Shown here piece by piece: positions 1 through 5,257 of a stretch of 7,794 bases of DNA (its first letter is position 1; each line of letters begins with the position of its first letter). The notes beneath the pieces are model-generated. The model did no database searches. It saw only the letters and a program-made list of their open reading frames with translations, and was not told the DNA's origin. The stretch is from JAFNAG01 sp050011535 (GTDB taxonomy: Bacteria; Acidobacteriota; UBA6911), in the NCBI GenBank assembly GCA_050011535.1, contig JBEKIX010000125.1:1-7794 (forward strand), read 5' to 3'. Position numbers and translations under genes: made by a program.

Positions 1-111
1 GCTCTCGGCCGTCTGGACGCGGTAGCCTCTGCACTCGAGCCTTCTTGACAGCAGATCCCGGTTGATCTCGTTGTCATCGACGATCAAGAGCGAACCGACA
101 CGATTCCTCAT
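1..111 (-). CDS. Response regulator receiver domain, N-terminal part only
   Basis: The first 37 codons of a CheY-like receiver domain read leftwards and leave the window. The start is the ATG at 111-109, whose last two bases and the following A form the TGA stop of the upstream regulator (an ATGA overlap). No separate Shine-Dalgarno sequence is visible, so its translation is probably coupled to that gene. The visible peptide has the hydrophobic first strand LLIVDDNEINRD, with the acidic pair Asp12-Asp13 that binds Mg2+ in receiver domains. It then has the helix LLSRRLECRGY. This closely parallels the neighbour (NRDMLSRRLQRCGY), so the two look like a tandem duplication. The phospho-acceptor Asp and any output or kinase domain lie outside the window. 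It could therefore be a single-domain regulator or the start of a longer hybrid protein. Confidence 0.85.
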   Translation of the reverse strand, partial: MRNRVGSLLIVDDNEINRDLLSRRLECRGYRVQTAES

Positions 112-488
112 GTTCGTACTGTCATTGTAAGCAGGCTTTCAATCTTGGAAAGCAAGCGCTGGAACTCAATCGGCTTGGTATCGTACTCATCGCATCCGGC
201 TTCGAATGCTCTTTCGCGGTCGCTGACCATGGCGTGCGCCGTGAGCGCAATAATCGGGATATGACGAGTAGCGGATTTGGCTTTAAGACGCCGCGTGGCC
301 TCCCAGCCGTCGATTTCAGGCAGGCTCAAATCCATCAGAATCAAGTCGGGGTGCCAGGCATGCGTTATTTCAAGCCCCTTAAGCCCATCCGCCGCTAGCT
401 CTACTTCATAACCGCAACGCTGCAGGCGGCGTGAGAGCATATCGCGGTTCATCGCGTTATCTTCCACGATCAGAACTTTTGCCGCCAC
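108..488 (-). CDS. Single-domain CheY/DivK-like response regulator
   Basis: A complete 126-residue receiver domain with no output domain; it should act by protein-protein contact after phosphorylation by a histidine kinase that is not in this window. All family landmarks are visible: the acidic pair Glu9-Asp10, phospho-acceptor Asp53 in LILMDLSLPEIDG, Thr83 in ALTAHAM, and Lys105 in the DTKP motif (usually KP). The NxMNRDxLxRRL first helix and LPxxDGWEATRRLK segment are typical of receivers found with hybrid kinases and in DivK-like proteins. The start is GTG at 488, chosen because an AGGGGG ribosome-binding sequence (493-498) lies 4 nt upstream. The gene ends in an ATGA overlap with a second, similar regulator, which points to an operon of paralogous receivers. 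The specific pathway cannot be told from sequence. Confidence 0.93.
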   Translation of the reverse strand: MAAKVLIVEDNAMNRDMLSRRLQRCGYEVELAADGLKGLEITHAWHPDLILMDLSLPEIDGWEATRRLKAKSATRHIPIIALTAHAMVSDRERAFEAGCDEYDTKPIEFQRLLSKIESLLTMTVRT

Positions 489-868
489 GAATCCCCCTGT
501 CGATTCACTCCGGCGCCGCGATGCGCCATGAAGAATAGGATGTTTCCGTCCTGGCTACAGACTGAGTACGATCTGTGTATCGGCATTTGAGGGGGAAAGT
601 TGAACAAAACCCAAGGTGCTACTGCACTCTAACCTTACAGTCCAGACATCTTGGCGCCGACGCCGGAAGTCCGAACGGAAAATAAATGGAAATCGAGTTT
701 TGCACACACTTCTGCTCAAGACCTGCTTTACATGCCGTGCGCCAAGCGCATCACTCCCCGTCAATGTCGAGATCATGAGAGGCGCGTGCAGTCTTAATTG
801 AGGAAGCAGGCTCGATGTGGATTTAGAATGGATCCGCAACGAGGAAGTCGGTTCAAAACACCCTGGGA
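489..868. other. Gene-free stretch upstream of the response-regulator pair
   Basis: No reading frame here resembles a protein I recognise; the short ORFs on both strands have low-complexity or implausible composition. The part next to 488 must hold the ribosome-binding site and probably the promoter for the regulator pair, but I found no convincing -35/-10 pair. AT content rises around 670-700, after which the sequence turns GC-rich. Confidence 0.5.
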
Positions 869-1077
869 GCCTGTCCGAGAATCAGGAGGGGTCGCGTTCC
901 GAGCGCCGCGGGGGCAGATGCAAGGCGGTGCGACGCAGGCGATGTCGTTGCATATCGTCAAGGAGTGCCAACGCAGCGGATGCCCGCGCGCCGCCGGAAC
1001 CCGAAGGGCGCATGTGGGTTGTGGGGCGATCTCCGCGTTGCTCTTCGTCAATGTGGCGCAGGTGGCTCTCACGAGTC
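869..1077. repeat. GC-rich, partly self-complementary block (candidate dispersed repeat)
   Basis: This block is noticeably richer in GC than its left flank and breaks off sharply against the protein-like fragment at 1078. It contains two 17-nt arms, 969-985 and 1024-1040, that share CAACGC and GCCC ends in inverted orientation, with a weakly matching centre (about 12 of 17 positions). They could fold into a large imperfect hairpin. Translation in all frames gives Arg-, Pro- and Cys-rich peptides unlike real proteins. The composition, possible hairpin, and position directly after a broken gene would fit a REP-like or miniature inverted-repeat element. No matching terminal repeats, target duplication or second copy in the window was found, so this remains a suggestion. 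Confidence 0.3.
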
Positions 1078-1176
1078 TCACCGGAAGGTGGAGTAGTGTC
1101 CGGTCAGGGCATGGGACAGCCGCCGATCGACGCATTCATCAGTGAGGATGCGCAGGGCTCGCACCGTCTCAAGCAT
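1078..1176 (-). pseudogene. DUF5615-like (PIN-type toxin) N-terminal fragment
   Basis: A short minus-strand frame from ATG 1176 to TGA 1080-1078 contains LRILTDECVDRRLSHALTGH. This resembles the start of DUF5615 proteins (PIN-like putative toxins), which begin with a strand and an acidic DEC/DEN motif followed by a short helix. Full members are roughly 110-120 residues; here the frame stops after about 20 recognisable residues, and the GC-rich block at 869-1077 follows immediately. No continuation was recognised on the far side of that block. The same frame is open upstream of the ATG as far as about 1300, but that part is not recognisable. This is a similarity judgement from memory of the family; a chance match is possible. 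Confidence 0.35.
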
Positions 1177-1247
1177 CGTGAGTTTGCCGGCTTCCGTCAA
1201 CGTGCCCGGCAGACCTTCCCACTTGCGGTCGTCGAGAAGACGGCCAG

Positions 1248-1322
1248 CTTGTTGACCCGCAGTCCTTGCTTGAGCCAGCCGAGATACTCCGCGATCAATC
1301 GCTCACACTCGTTCTTTTTCAT
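1248..1322 (-). pseudogene. Possible DUF1828-like N-terminal fragment
   Basis: About 25 codons starting at ATG 1322 include ERLIAEYLGWLKQGLRV. This is like the first helix of DUF1828 proteins, a small family often found in phage-related or defence-related settings. The typical continuation (ITTPFLDRHND-like) is missing; the frame instead runs into unrelated sequence and stops at 1197. No ribosome-binding site precedes the ATG. It shares an open frame with the truncated toxin upstream, which suggests the stop codon and spacer that once separated them have been lost. The identity is tentative because so little is left. Confidence 0.3.
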
Positions 1323-1424
1323 ATTGCACAAAGCATAGGTAGGATTGAGCCCGGAAAGCCGATGACATTTCCTGGAACGCCCGCATCTGTTGGTTTCGCC
1401 TATTGATCGCAGCGCCGGTCGTTG

Positions 1425-1670
1425 GAGCTGCGATATCAGCCGTGCGTACTCCGCGCGGGAGCCAATCCAGAACCAGACGATGCCATCATCGACCTTCAAT
1501 CCCAAAGCTCGGTAGCCGACACCCGCGCGGATGGGAAACACGGGGTTGCGCAGGCCGACGAGCTTGAATTGCAGACCAGGGTGCCCGGGATTATCTTTCC
1601 AAATCCTGTGTCTCACCCTCGGCGAGATCCGGAAACAGGAGTCCTTGTTGCGTCGATCCGATCGATCGGG
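1425..1670 (-). pseudogene. Truncated RelE/ParE-like toxin remnant
   Basis: The frame opens right after a TAG (1673-1671), 9 bases past the end of the HigA-like gene, and has no good start codon for a full protein. From about 1616 it encodes RIWKDNPGHPGLQFKLV, then PIRAGVGYRALGL and IVWFWIGSRAEYARLISQL. That is the pattern (YRLW.xNPxHPxLxFKxV ... YRALG ... WFWIGSHAEYDxLI) of a widespread family of 80-95 residue RelE/ParE-fold proteins annotated as toxins or cytotoxins. The N-terminal ~25 residues are absent or scrambled in this frame, and the natural stop after LISQL is missing, so the frame runs on to 1197. Both defects argue for a pseudogene. The usual conserved His of the WIGSHAEYD motif is Arg here. 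It may originally have been paired with the neighbouring antitoxin or with another one now lost. Confidence 0.6.
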
Positions 1671-1679
1671 CTATCAATG

Positions 1680-1994
1680 TCAAGCTGCGCTTCTCGACTT
1701 GACCCGCTTGATCTTGCGTAACTCTTCGGTTTCTTTCGCCCGGGCATGATAGAGATCCCACCGAAGCTGCAGGTTCATCCAGAAGTCAGGCGACATCCCA
1801 AAATATCTGGCGAGACGCAGGGCGGTGCTCGGGGTGATTCCGCGCCGCTTTCTCGCCAACTCATTGACCCTCTGGTAGGGCACCAGGATCCCGTCGGCAA
1901 GATCACGCTGGGTCAGGCCCATGGGCTTGAGGAACTCTTCAACCAGCATTTCGCCTGGGTGAGTCGGCTCTCGATGTGTCGGTACACGGACCAT
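1680..1994 (-). CDS. higA: HigA-family antitoxin (XRE helix-turn-helix)
   Basis: A 104-residue DNA-binding antitoxin of the HigA addiction-module family, which neutralises a HigB mRNA interferase and represses its own operon. The family signature is complete: PTHREPTHPGEMLVEEFLKP at 5-24, the helix-turn-helix GLTQRDLADGILVPYQRVNE at 26-45, the RRGITPSTALRLARYFG stretch at 50-66, and SPDFWMNLQLRWDLYHAR at 68-85, followed by a basic tail. The start is ATG 1994 because the family begins M-x-R-x-P-THR-x-PTHPGE at this point; an upstream in-frame start at 2054 adds 20 residues that overlap the HigB remnant. Toxin-before-antitoxin order is normal for higBA. The partner toxin frame just upstream is broken, so this appears to be an orphan antitoxin. 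Confidence 0.9.
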   Translation of the reverse strand: MVRVPTHREPTHPGEMLVEEFLKPMGLTQRDLADGILVPYQRVNELARKRRGITPSTALRLARYFGMSPDFWMNLQLRWDLYHARAKETEELRKIKRVKSRSAA

Positions 1995-1995
1995 A

Positions 1996-2011
1996 TGGCA
2001 ACCCGTTGCCA
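1996..2011. promoter_or_regulatory. Perfect palindrome at the higA start (candidate operator)
   Basis: TGGCAACCCGTTGCCA has two perfect 7-bp arms around a CC centre. It lies one base before the higA ATG, in the 19-nt gap after the HigB stop codon. A palindrome of this length suits binding by a dimeric XRE repressor and could mediate autoregulation. As RNA it could instead form a tight hairpin over the ribosome-binding region, since no other Shine-Dalgarno sequence is apparent. Binding is inferred, not shown. Confidence 0.45.
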
Positions 2012-2013
2012 CT

Positions 2014-2088
2014 CTAATGGTAATCCACAATCTCGACTCGAACCGGCCCGCCAAATTCGGTGAGCGTCGTCATTGTCTTGATGTTTGG
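2014..2088 (-). pseudogene. higB: HigB toxin C-terminal remnant
   Basis: The last codons of this frame read GPVRVEIVDYH followed by TAG (2016-2014). VEIVDYH at the extreme C-terminus is the hallmark ending of HigB/RelE-type toxins encoded directly before HigA, and the 19-nt spacing to the higA ATG is the usual arrangement. Reading upstream, the frame hits a TAG at 2091-2089 after only 24 codons. The core HigB motif (GDRKGQ...SIRINDQWRICF) cannot be followed in one frame. Scattered similar bits, such as DRKR near 2095-2110 and RIW near 2050, occur in different frames. This suggests several small deletions or frameshifts in an originally ~93-residue toxin. Only the C-terminal dozen residues are confidently HigB. 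Confidence 0.6.
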
Positions 2089-2225
2089 CTAAATCCTCTT
2101 GCGATCCGGAGACGGGGGGAGTTTTCCGGGGAGCATCGCAGCGCGCCCATGATAGCGGAAAAGGACTTTGGGTGTTCGGCAAATGTCGGAATGTGCACAG
2201 GTTTTCATGGCATGCGTGCGGTGAA

Positions 2226-2253
2226 AGTATTTGGCCAAAAAATCGAAGATCAA
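2226..2253 (-). promoter_or_regulatory. Possible sigma70-type promoter for the higBA remnant
   Basis: On the minus strand, TTGATC (2253-2248) and AATACT (2231-2226) are separated by 16 nt in an AT-rich patch of otherwise GC-rich sequence. They lie upstream of the HigB remnant and higA and downstream of the VWFA gene stop. Spacing and bases are acceptable but not diagnostic. Confidence 0.25.
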
Positions 2254-2298
2254 AGATACAGCCCCCATCCCGCGGCACTAACGTGTCTCGCCTTTGCT

Positions 2299-3270
2299 TT
2301 AACGCGGCCAACCAGGATGATCGGATGGTGAGTTTGGACGATAGCCCGTGCGGGCGCGGACGATCACGTTGGGCCGATCGACCGTAACCCGCAGACGCCG
2401 GTAGGAACCGCCGTGCTTCTGGTCGGCAGGATAGTAACAGAGCGTGTACTGCAGGCTCAGCTCCTGCGCGACCTGAGAGAAAGCCTCCTGCAGGCTCCCC
2501 ATGGTTTCAGCACGAAACAGCCTGCCCCCGCTGTGGCTTGTCAGGTCGCGCAGGTAGCGGACGGCGCGGGCGTACAACTCGCCGAACGTGGCATATCCCG
2601 GTGGCGGCGGCACAGCGAACCGGTCGGAGAGGCCGTCTTTCCTGGTATCGTATTGAATTGCGTAGACGATCACATCGGATCGTTCAATGTTCGCCAGCGA
2701 ACCGACCGCATCTACCCGTTGACTTTCGTTATCCACTCCGTCGGTGAAAAGCACCATCGCCTTGCGTCCAGAAATCCGGTCGAGCCTCTCCTTCATCACA
2801 CTATCTACCGCGTCGTACAGCCAGGTCAGGATCCCCTGGTGCTCCTGGGCTATCGCGGCCCGCAGCACTGGGTGATCGTCCGTGAATCCCGAGTTGTAAG
2901 AAATCCTACCGTCAAATGACGCGACCATGAGGCGATCGCCAGGACGCAAGGCATCAACGAATGCGAGCGCGGCCTGCTGCATTTCGCCGGATCTGAAGTG
3001 CGTGCTCCCAGAGCTGTCGATCAACAGCGCCACGTTGAAGGGTTCAGAATCCGGGACGAGACGGTCGATTTTCTGCTCCTTTCCATTTTCGAAAACCCTG
3101 AAATCGGAGGCCTTCAGGTCGCGGATGCATTTGCCGGCCTTATCCATGACCATCACGGGAACCGTAACCAACGTCACGTTCACCTGGATCGCCTTTTGGC
3201 TGGCGGCTGCCACAGAAAATAATGCAATCATCAGAATTGTCGCGCAAAGCGTCATCTTCACTTGTCGCAT
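2299..3270 (-). CDS. Secreted VWFA-related domain protein (acidobacterial type)
   Basis: A 323-residue exported protein with a von Willebrand factor A fold that probably binds a protein or matrix partner through a metal ion. The N-terminus MRQVKMTLCATILMIALFSV is a signal peptide with a hydrophobic core. Next comes the domain that defines the acidobacterial VWFA-related family (IQVNVTLVTVPVMVMDKAGK at 28-47 and DFRVFENGKEQKI at 56-68). The A domain follows with an intact MIDAS: DSSGS at 85-89, Thr149 in ILTWLYDAV, and FTDGVD around 175-180. The C-terminal part ends in LSLQYTLCYYP and a strand-rich tail, typical of the family. A Pro-rich loop (VPPPPGY) sits about 220-226. ATG 3270 was chosen because it starts the signal peptide directly; ATG 3306 would add 12 non-signal residues. 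The molecular role of this family is unknown. Confidence 0.85.
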   Translation of the reverse strand: MRQVKMTLCATILMIALFSVAAASQKAIQVNVTLVTVPVMVMDKAGKCIRDLKASDFRVFENGKEQKIDRLVPDSEPFNVALLIDSSGSTHFRSGEMQQAALAFVDALRPGDRLMVASFDGRISYNSGFTDDHPVLRAAIAQEHQGILTWLYDAVDSVMKERLDRISGRKAMVLFTDGVDNESQRVDAVGSLANIERSDVIVYAIQYDTRKDGLSDRFAVPPPPGYATFGELYARAVRYLRDLTSHSGGRLFRAETMGSLQEAFSQVAQELSLQYTLCYYPADQKHGGSYRRLRVTVDRPNVIVRARTGYRPNSPSDHPGWPR

Positions 3271-3280
3271 CTCAATAATC

Positions 3281-3322
3281 TCAATCCAGTTCGAAATTGG
3301 GCACATTCACTCTTTTCGCCAT
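3281..3322 (-). other. 13-codon upstream ORF before the VWFA gene
   Basis: ATG 3322 begins MAKRVNVPNFELD and ends at TGA 3283-3281, 10 nt before the chosen VWFA start at 3270. A strong GGAGGT sequence directly abuts its ATG, which is closer than normal ribosome-binding spacing. The same sequence is too far from 3306 (17 nt) or 3270 to serve those starts well. It may be a leader peptide coupling translation into the VWFA gene, or chance. Confidence 0.25.
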
Positions 3323-3392
3323 ACCTCCACGAATCTGCCGATATTGGTCCGCCGAAAAAAGTGCCTACGCCCGATTTCGCAAGCAAAGTGTC

Positions 3393-3450
3393 GGTCTCTT
3401 TTACACTTTTTGAGACCAGTCATTCTCGAGGTAACTTCTTCATTTTACAC
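3393..3450. repeat. GGTCTC/GAGACC inverted repeat and twin TTTTACAC octamers
   Basis: GGTCTC (3393-3398) and GAGACC (3412-3417) form 6-bp arms around a 13-nt T-rich spacer. That spacer contains TTTTACAC (3399-3406), and an identical octamer lies at 3443-3450, 44 bp on, close to four helical turns. Such an arrangement in a divergent promoter region could be a paired regulator site; no known regulator consensus was recognised. Confidence 0.3.
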
Positions 3451-3612
3451 CCCTTTCTGATTGGGATGGCCGAATTGGGCCAGAGATTTCTGTCAGAACT
3501 CTTTACAGTTTGTCTGTGATCTCCCGGCGGTGGGTCTCGTTTTCTGCGAGTTAGTGACAGACGCTAATACATTGGAATCATTGACAATATCAAGAACGGA
3601 CGACACTCTGCT

Positions 3613-3666
3613 TGCCAAGCCCCCATGTTTGGCAGGTAAATTGCACTTATCCAAAGCGGCAGGTAA
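3613..3666. repeat. TGCCAA/TTGGCA inverted repeat with a 9-bp GGCAGGTAA direct repeat
   Basis: TGCCAA (3613-3618) pairs with TTGGCA (3629-3634) across 10 nt, and GGCAGGTAA occurs twice (3631-3639 and 3658-3666), 27 bp apart. The block lies 140-190 nt upstream of the metalloprotease start. It could be an operator or part of a structured leader, but it did not match a riboswitch I could recognise. Confidence 0.25.
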
Positions 3667-3805
3667 CCCAAACGATTTTGGCATCGCCGCAAATCCCCCC
3701 TTCCTGCTGATCATTTCGATTGCTTCGCTTTTTATAAGCGGGAACGAAGATCCGTCGAGTGCGTCCAGAGTATTGAGACGGACATCCGGTTCAGTGAGAA
3801 AGACG

Positions 3806-4648
3806 ATGAAAGCCTTTCATAAAATTGCAGCGACGGCACTGGCGCTCGTTCTCCTGCATGCTCCCAGCGCGTCGGCTCTTACCATTATTACCACTTTCAT
3901 CGGCGGCGATGCCCCTGTCAACGCGGCAGGCGGAGGGAACCTGCTGGAAATCGTCCAGGCAGCGGCTCACATTTGGGAGTCGGCTTATGCCGATACGTTC
4001 ACCCTTCATTTATACGTCGGATGGGGGGCTGTGGGCGACACGGGGACACACACCCTCATCGACCAAGGCGGGATTCCCAACCGGGAAATCACCGGTACCA
4101 TCCTGTTCGACAATAGCGGCGCGGTTTCCCTTTATCTGGACCCAACGCCGAATTCCGACGAAGAATACAGGCGCCGGACCGATGAGTCGCAGGATCTCGG
4201 CGGTGGCATGGTCAACGTCGCGCGCGTGTACAGCAGTCCGATAGGGGATGCCGCAGGGAGAACCGATCTTCTGTCCGTGGCGCTGCATGAAATCGGGCAC
4301 GCCTTGGGCATGTGCACCGTGAACAGCGCGTTCATCGCTCAGAGCGGGGATGGTTTCCTCTGGATCGGGGATGATCTCCCTTACGCGGGAACCGTCATTC
4401 CGCTGGCTTCCAATAATGCGGGATTTACTTCCCACTTCGATGCGATGGCAGTGGCCTATGGTTCGGTGATGGCCGGGCTCAATTCCGACGAGAGGAGAAT
4501 CCCGTCGGCACTGGATATTCTGGCCGATGCCCAGGTGAGCAACTTCACCATCCTGAGCCTCGATCCCGGGCAGACCGGCGCAAATGGTGCGCGGGCGCCG
4601 CGGGGCAATGTGCGCGTTCTGTCGGTCCGGCTTCCGCAAGATCGATAA
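3806..4648 (+). CDS. Secreted HExxH zinc-metalloprotease-like protein
   Basis: A 280-residue exported protein, probably a peptidase. The start ATG 3806 was chosen because it opens a clear signal peptide (MKAFHKIAATALALVLLHAP, likely cut after SASA24) and is preceded by a GAGAAAG purine stretch; the longer frame from 3461 has no signal-like start. The zinc motif HEIGH is at 161-165 within LLSVALHEIGHALGM, with catalytic Glu162. In classical metzincins, HExxHxxGxxH supplies a third ligand at position 171; here that residue is Thr, preceded by Cys170. A later SHFD (His210) and a Met-turn-like YGSVMAG (Met222) suggest a distant third ligand, as in related bacterial families with an HEIGHALGF motif. 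The tail after about 255 is basic and low in complexity, with no PEP-CTERM sorting signal. Substrate is unknown. Confidence 0.78.
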   Translation: MKAFHKIAATALALVLLHAPSASALTIITTFIGGDAPVNAAGGGNLLEIVQAAAHIWESAYADTFTLHLYVGWGAVGDTGTHTLIDQGGIPNREITGTILFDNSGAVSLYLDPTPNSDEEYRRRTDESQDLGGGMVNVARVYSSPIGDAAGRTDLLSVALHEIGHALGMCTVNSAFIAQSGDGFLWIGDDLPYAGTVIPLASNNAGFTSHFDAMAVAYGSVMAGLNSDERRIPSALDILADAQVSNFTILSLDPGQTGANGARAPRGNVRVLSVRLPQDR

Positions 4649-4655
4649 TGATAGC

Positions 4656-4681
4656 CTTGGTCCAGCGGGCTGCGATCCAAG
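4656..4681. terminator. Weak hairpin between convergent genes
   Basis: In the 73-nt gap between the stops of the metalloprotease and DoxX-like genes, CTTGG (4656-4660) pairs with CCAAG (4677-4681) and encloses a second CAGC/GCTG pairing. There is no T-tract on either side, so it is at best an imperfect bidirectional terminator. Confidence 0.2.
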
Positions 4682-4721
4682 TTGCCTTCGCTTCCGATTG
4701 GGTTCGGAGCATTCCCTTTTC

Positions 4722-5153
4722 TCAATGCACCTGGCTTTGCCATCGCCGCCTGAGATTGGACTCAAACACCAGGAACACCGCGGGCAAGAGGAACATGGTG
4801 TCGCGCGCAAGGGTCAGAGGGGAAATGGGACCGCCGGGACCAAAGCATCCGCAATCCGCATGGATACCGCGCGCGTAGGTGATTGCCAGGATGATGATGA
4901 AGAACGACAGCAGCCCCAATGTGCCGACTGCAAAATAGCGAAGTTTCCACCCAACCAGCAGAAGCACTCCAAGCGCAATCTCGACCCATGGAAAGTAGTA
5001 CGTGACGGGAATAATTACGCTGTCAGGAAACAACTGATATCCCGTGAGCGCCGCGGCAAATTGAAGCGGATTGTTAAGCTTTATGTAGCCGCTGTACATA
5101 AAAATCCCGCCGAGGATAATGCGGCTGAGCCAGTGCAAAATTCGAAATATCAT
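4722..5153 (-). CDS. DoxX/MauE-type membrane protein
   Basis: A 143-residue integral membrane protein with four likely transmembrane helices (about 6-25, 46-67, 75-95 and 114-131). It has the DoxX/MauE layout: LGGIFMYSGYIKL in helix 1, FPWVEIALGVLLLVGW across helix 2, and IHADCGCFGPGGPIS before helix 4. The paired cysteines of CGCFG (101 and 103) are characteristic of the MauE-like, redox-associated branch, which is linked to disulfide handling of exported proteins. ATG 5153 is preferred over TTG 5171 because GAGG (5163-5160) lies 6 nt before it. The gene follows murJ and a tiny ORF on the same strand with short gaps, so it is likely co-transcribed. A TATGAT hexamer at 5213-5208 might give it an internal promoter. 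Its exact role is unknown. Confidence 0.82.
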   Translation of the reverse strand: MIFRILHWLSRIILGGIFMYSGYIKLNNPLQFAAALTGYQLFPDSVIIPVTYYFPWVEIALGVLLLVGWKLRYFAVGTLGLLSFFIIILAITYARGIHADCGCFGPGGPISPLTLARDTMFLLPAVFLVFESNLRRRWQSQVH

Positions 5154-5159
5154 GAGGAA

Positions 5160-5163
5160 CCTC
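5160..5163 (-). promoter_or_regulatory. Ribosome-binding site deciding the DoxX-like start
   Basis: GAGG on the minus strand lies 6 nt before ATG 5153. The alternative TTG start at 5171 has GGAG only about 2 nt upstream, too close for normal initiation, so 5153 is preferred. Confidence 0.5.
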
Positions 5164-5167
5164 GAGT

Positions 5168-5257
5168 TCAAATCTCCAACTGATCCTGACGTTCAATCCG
5201 AGAATCAATCATACAGAATGCGGGCGTTTTGAACAGCATTATCCGGATTCGGGTCAT
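5168..5257 (-). CDS. Small ORF overlapping the murJ stop (29 codons)
   Basis: ATG 5257 overlaps the murJ TGA as ATGA, and the frame runs MTRIRIMLFKTPAFCMIDSR... to TGA 5170-5168. That leaves 14 nt before the DoxX-like start. The stop-start overlap and the way the ORF fills the gap between two genes fit a translationally coupled small protein or a coupling device. The peptide has a short hydrophobic centre and a charged tail and matches no family I know. With so few codons it may simply be chance; conservation in relatives would be needed to call it a gene. Confidence 0.25.
   Translation of the reverse strand: MTRIRIMLFKTPAFCMIDSRIERQDQLEI

Larger units (their letters stand above)
3323..3805. 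other. Divergent intergenic region between the VWFA and metalloprotease genes
   Basis: About 480 nt without a credible gene; ORFs that cross it are extensions of the flanking frames or lack coding character. It is AT-richer than its surroundings and must hold the promoters for both divergent genes. Plus-strand candidates are TTGACA (3581-3586) without a good -10 at the right distance, and a TATAAG (3733-3738) without a good -35. It also holds an inverted repeat at 3393-3417, an octamer repeated at 3399 and 3443, and paired repeats at 3613-3666. Confidence 0.5.

Noticed and set aside
817..1338. A 173-codon plus-strand frame across the GC-rich block
   Set aside because: Its composition is dominated by Arg and Ser with no domain, and the minus strand of the right half carries recognisable toxin-type fragments.
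1913..2311. A 132-codon minus-strand frame upstream of higA
   Set aside because: It overlaps higA in another frame; the recognisable HigB ending VEIVDYH is in a different frame, so this ORF is not the toxin.
3613..3700. Possible c-di-GMP-type riboswitch upstream of the metalloprotease
   Set aside because: Bits such as CAAAGCGGCAGGTAACCC are suggestive, but the required conserved segments and pairing could not be laid out.
3461..3805. N-terminal extension of the metalloprotease from the ATG at 3461
   Set aside because: The extra 115 residues have no domain, and the internal ATG at 3806 begins a clear signal peptide.
4010..4810. A 266-codon minus-strand frame opposite the metalloprotease gene
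   Set aside because: It spans the convergent gap and overlaps both real genes; the peptide is unlike any protein, whereas the plus strand has a signal peptide and HEIGH motif.
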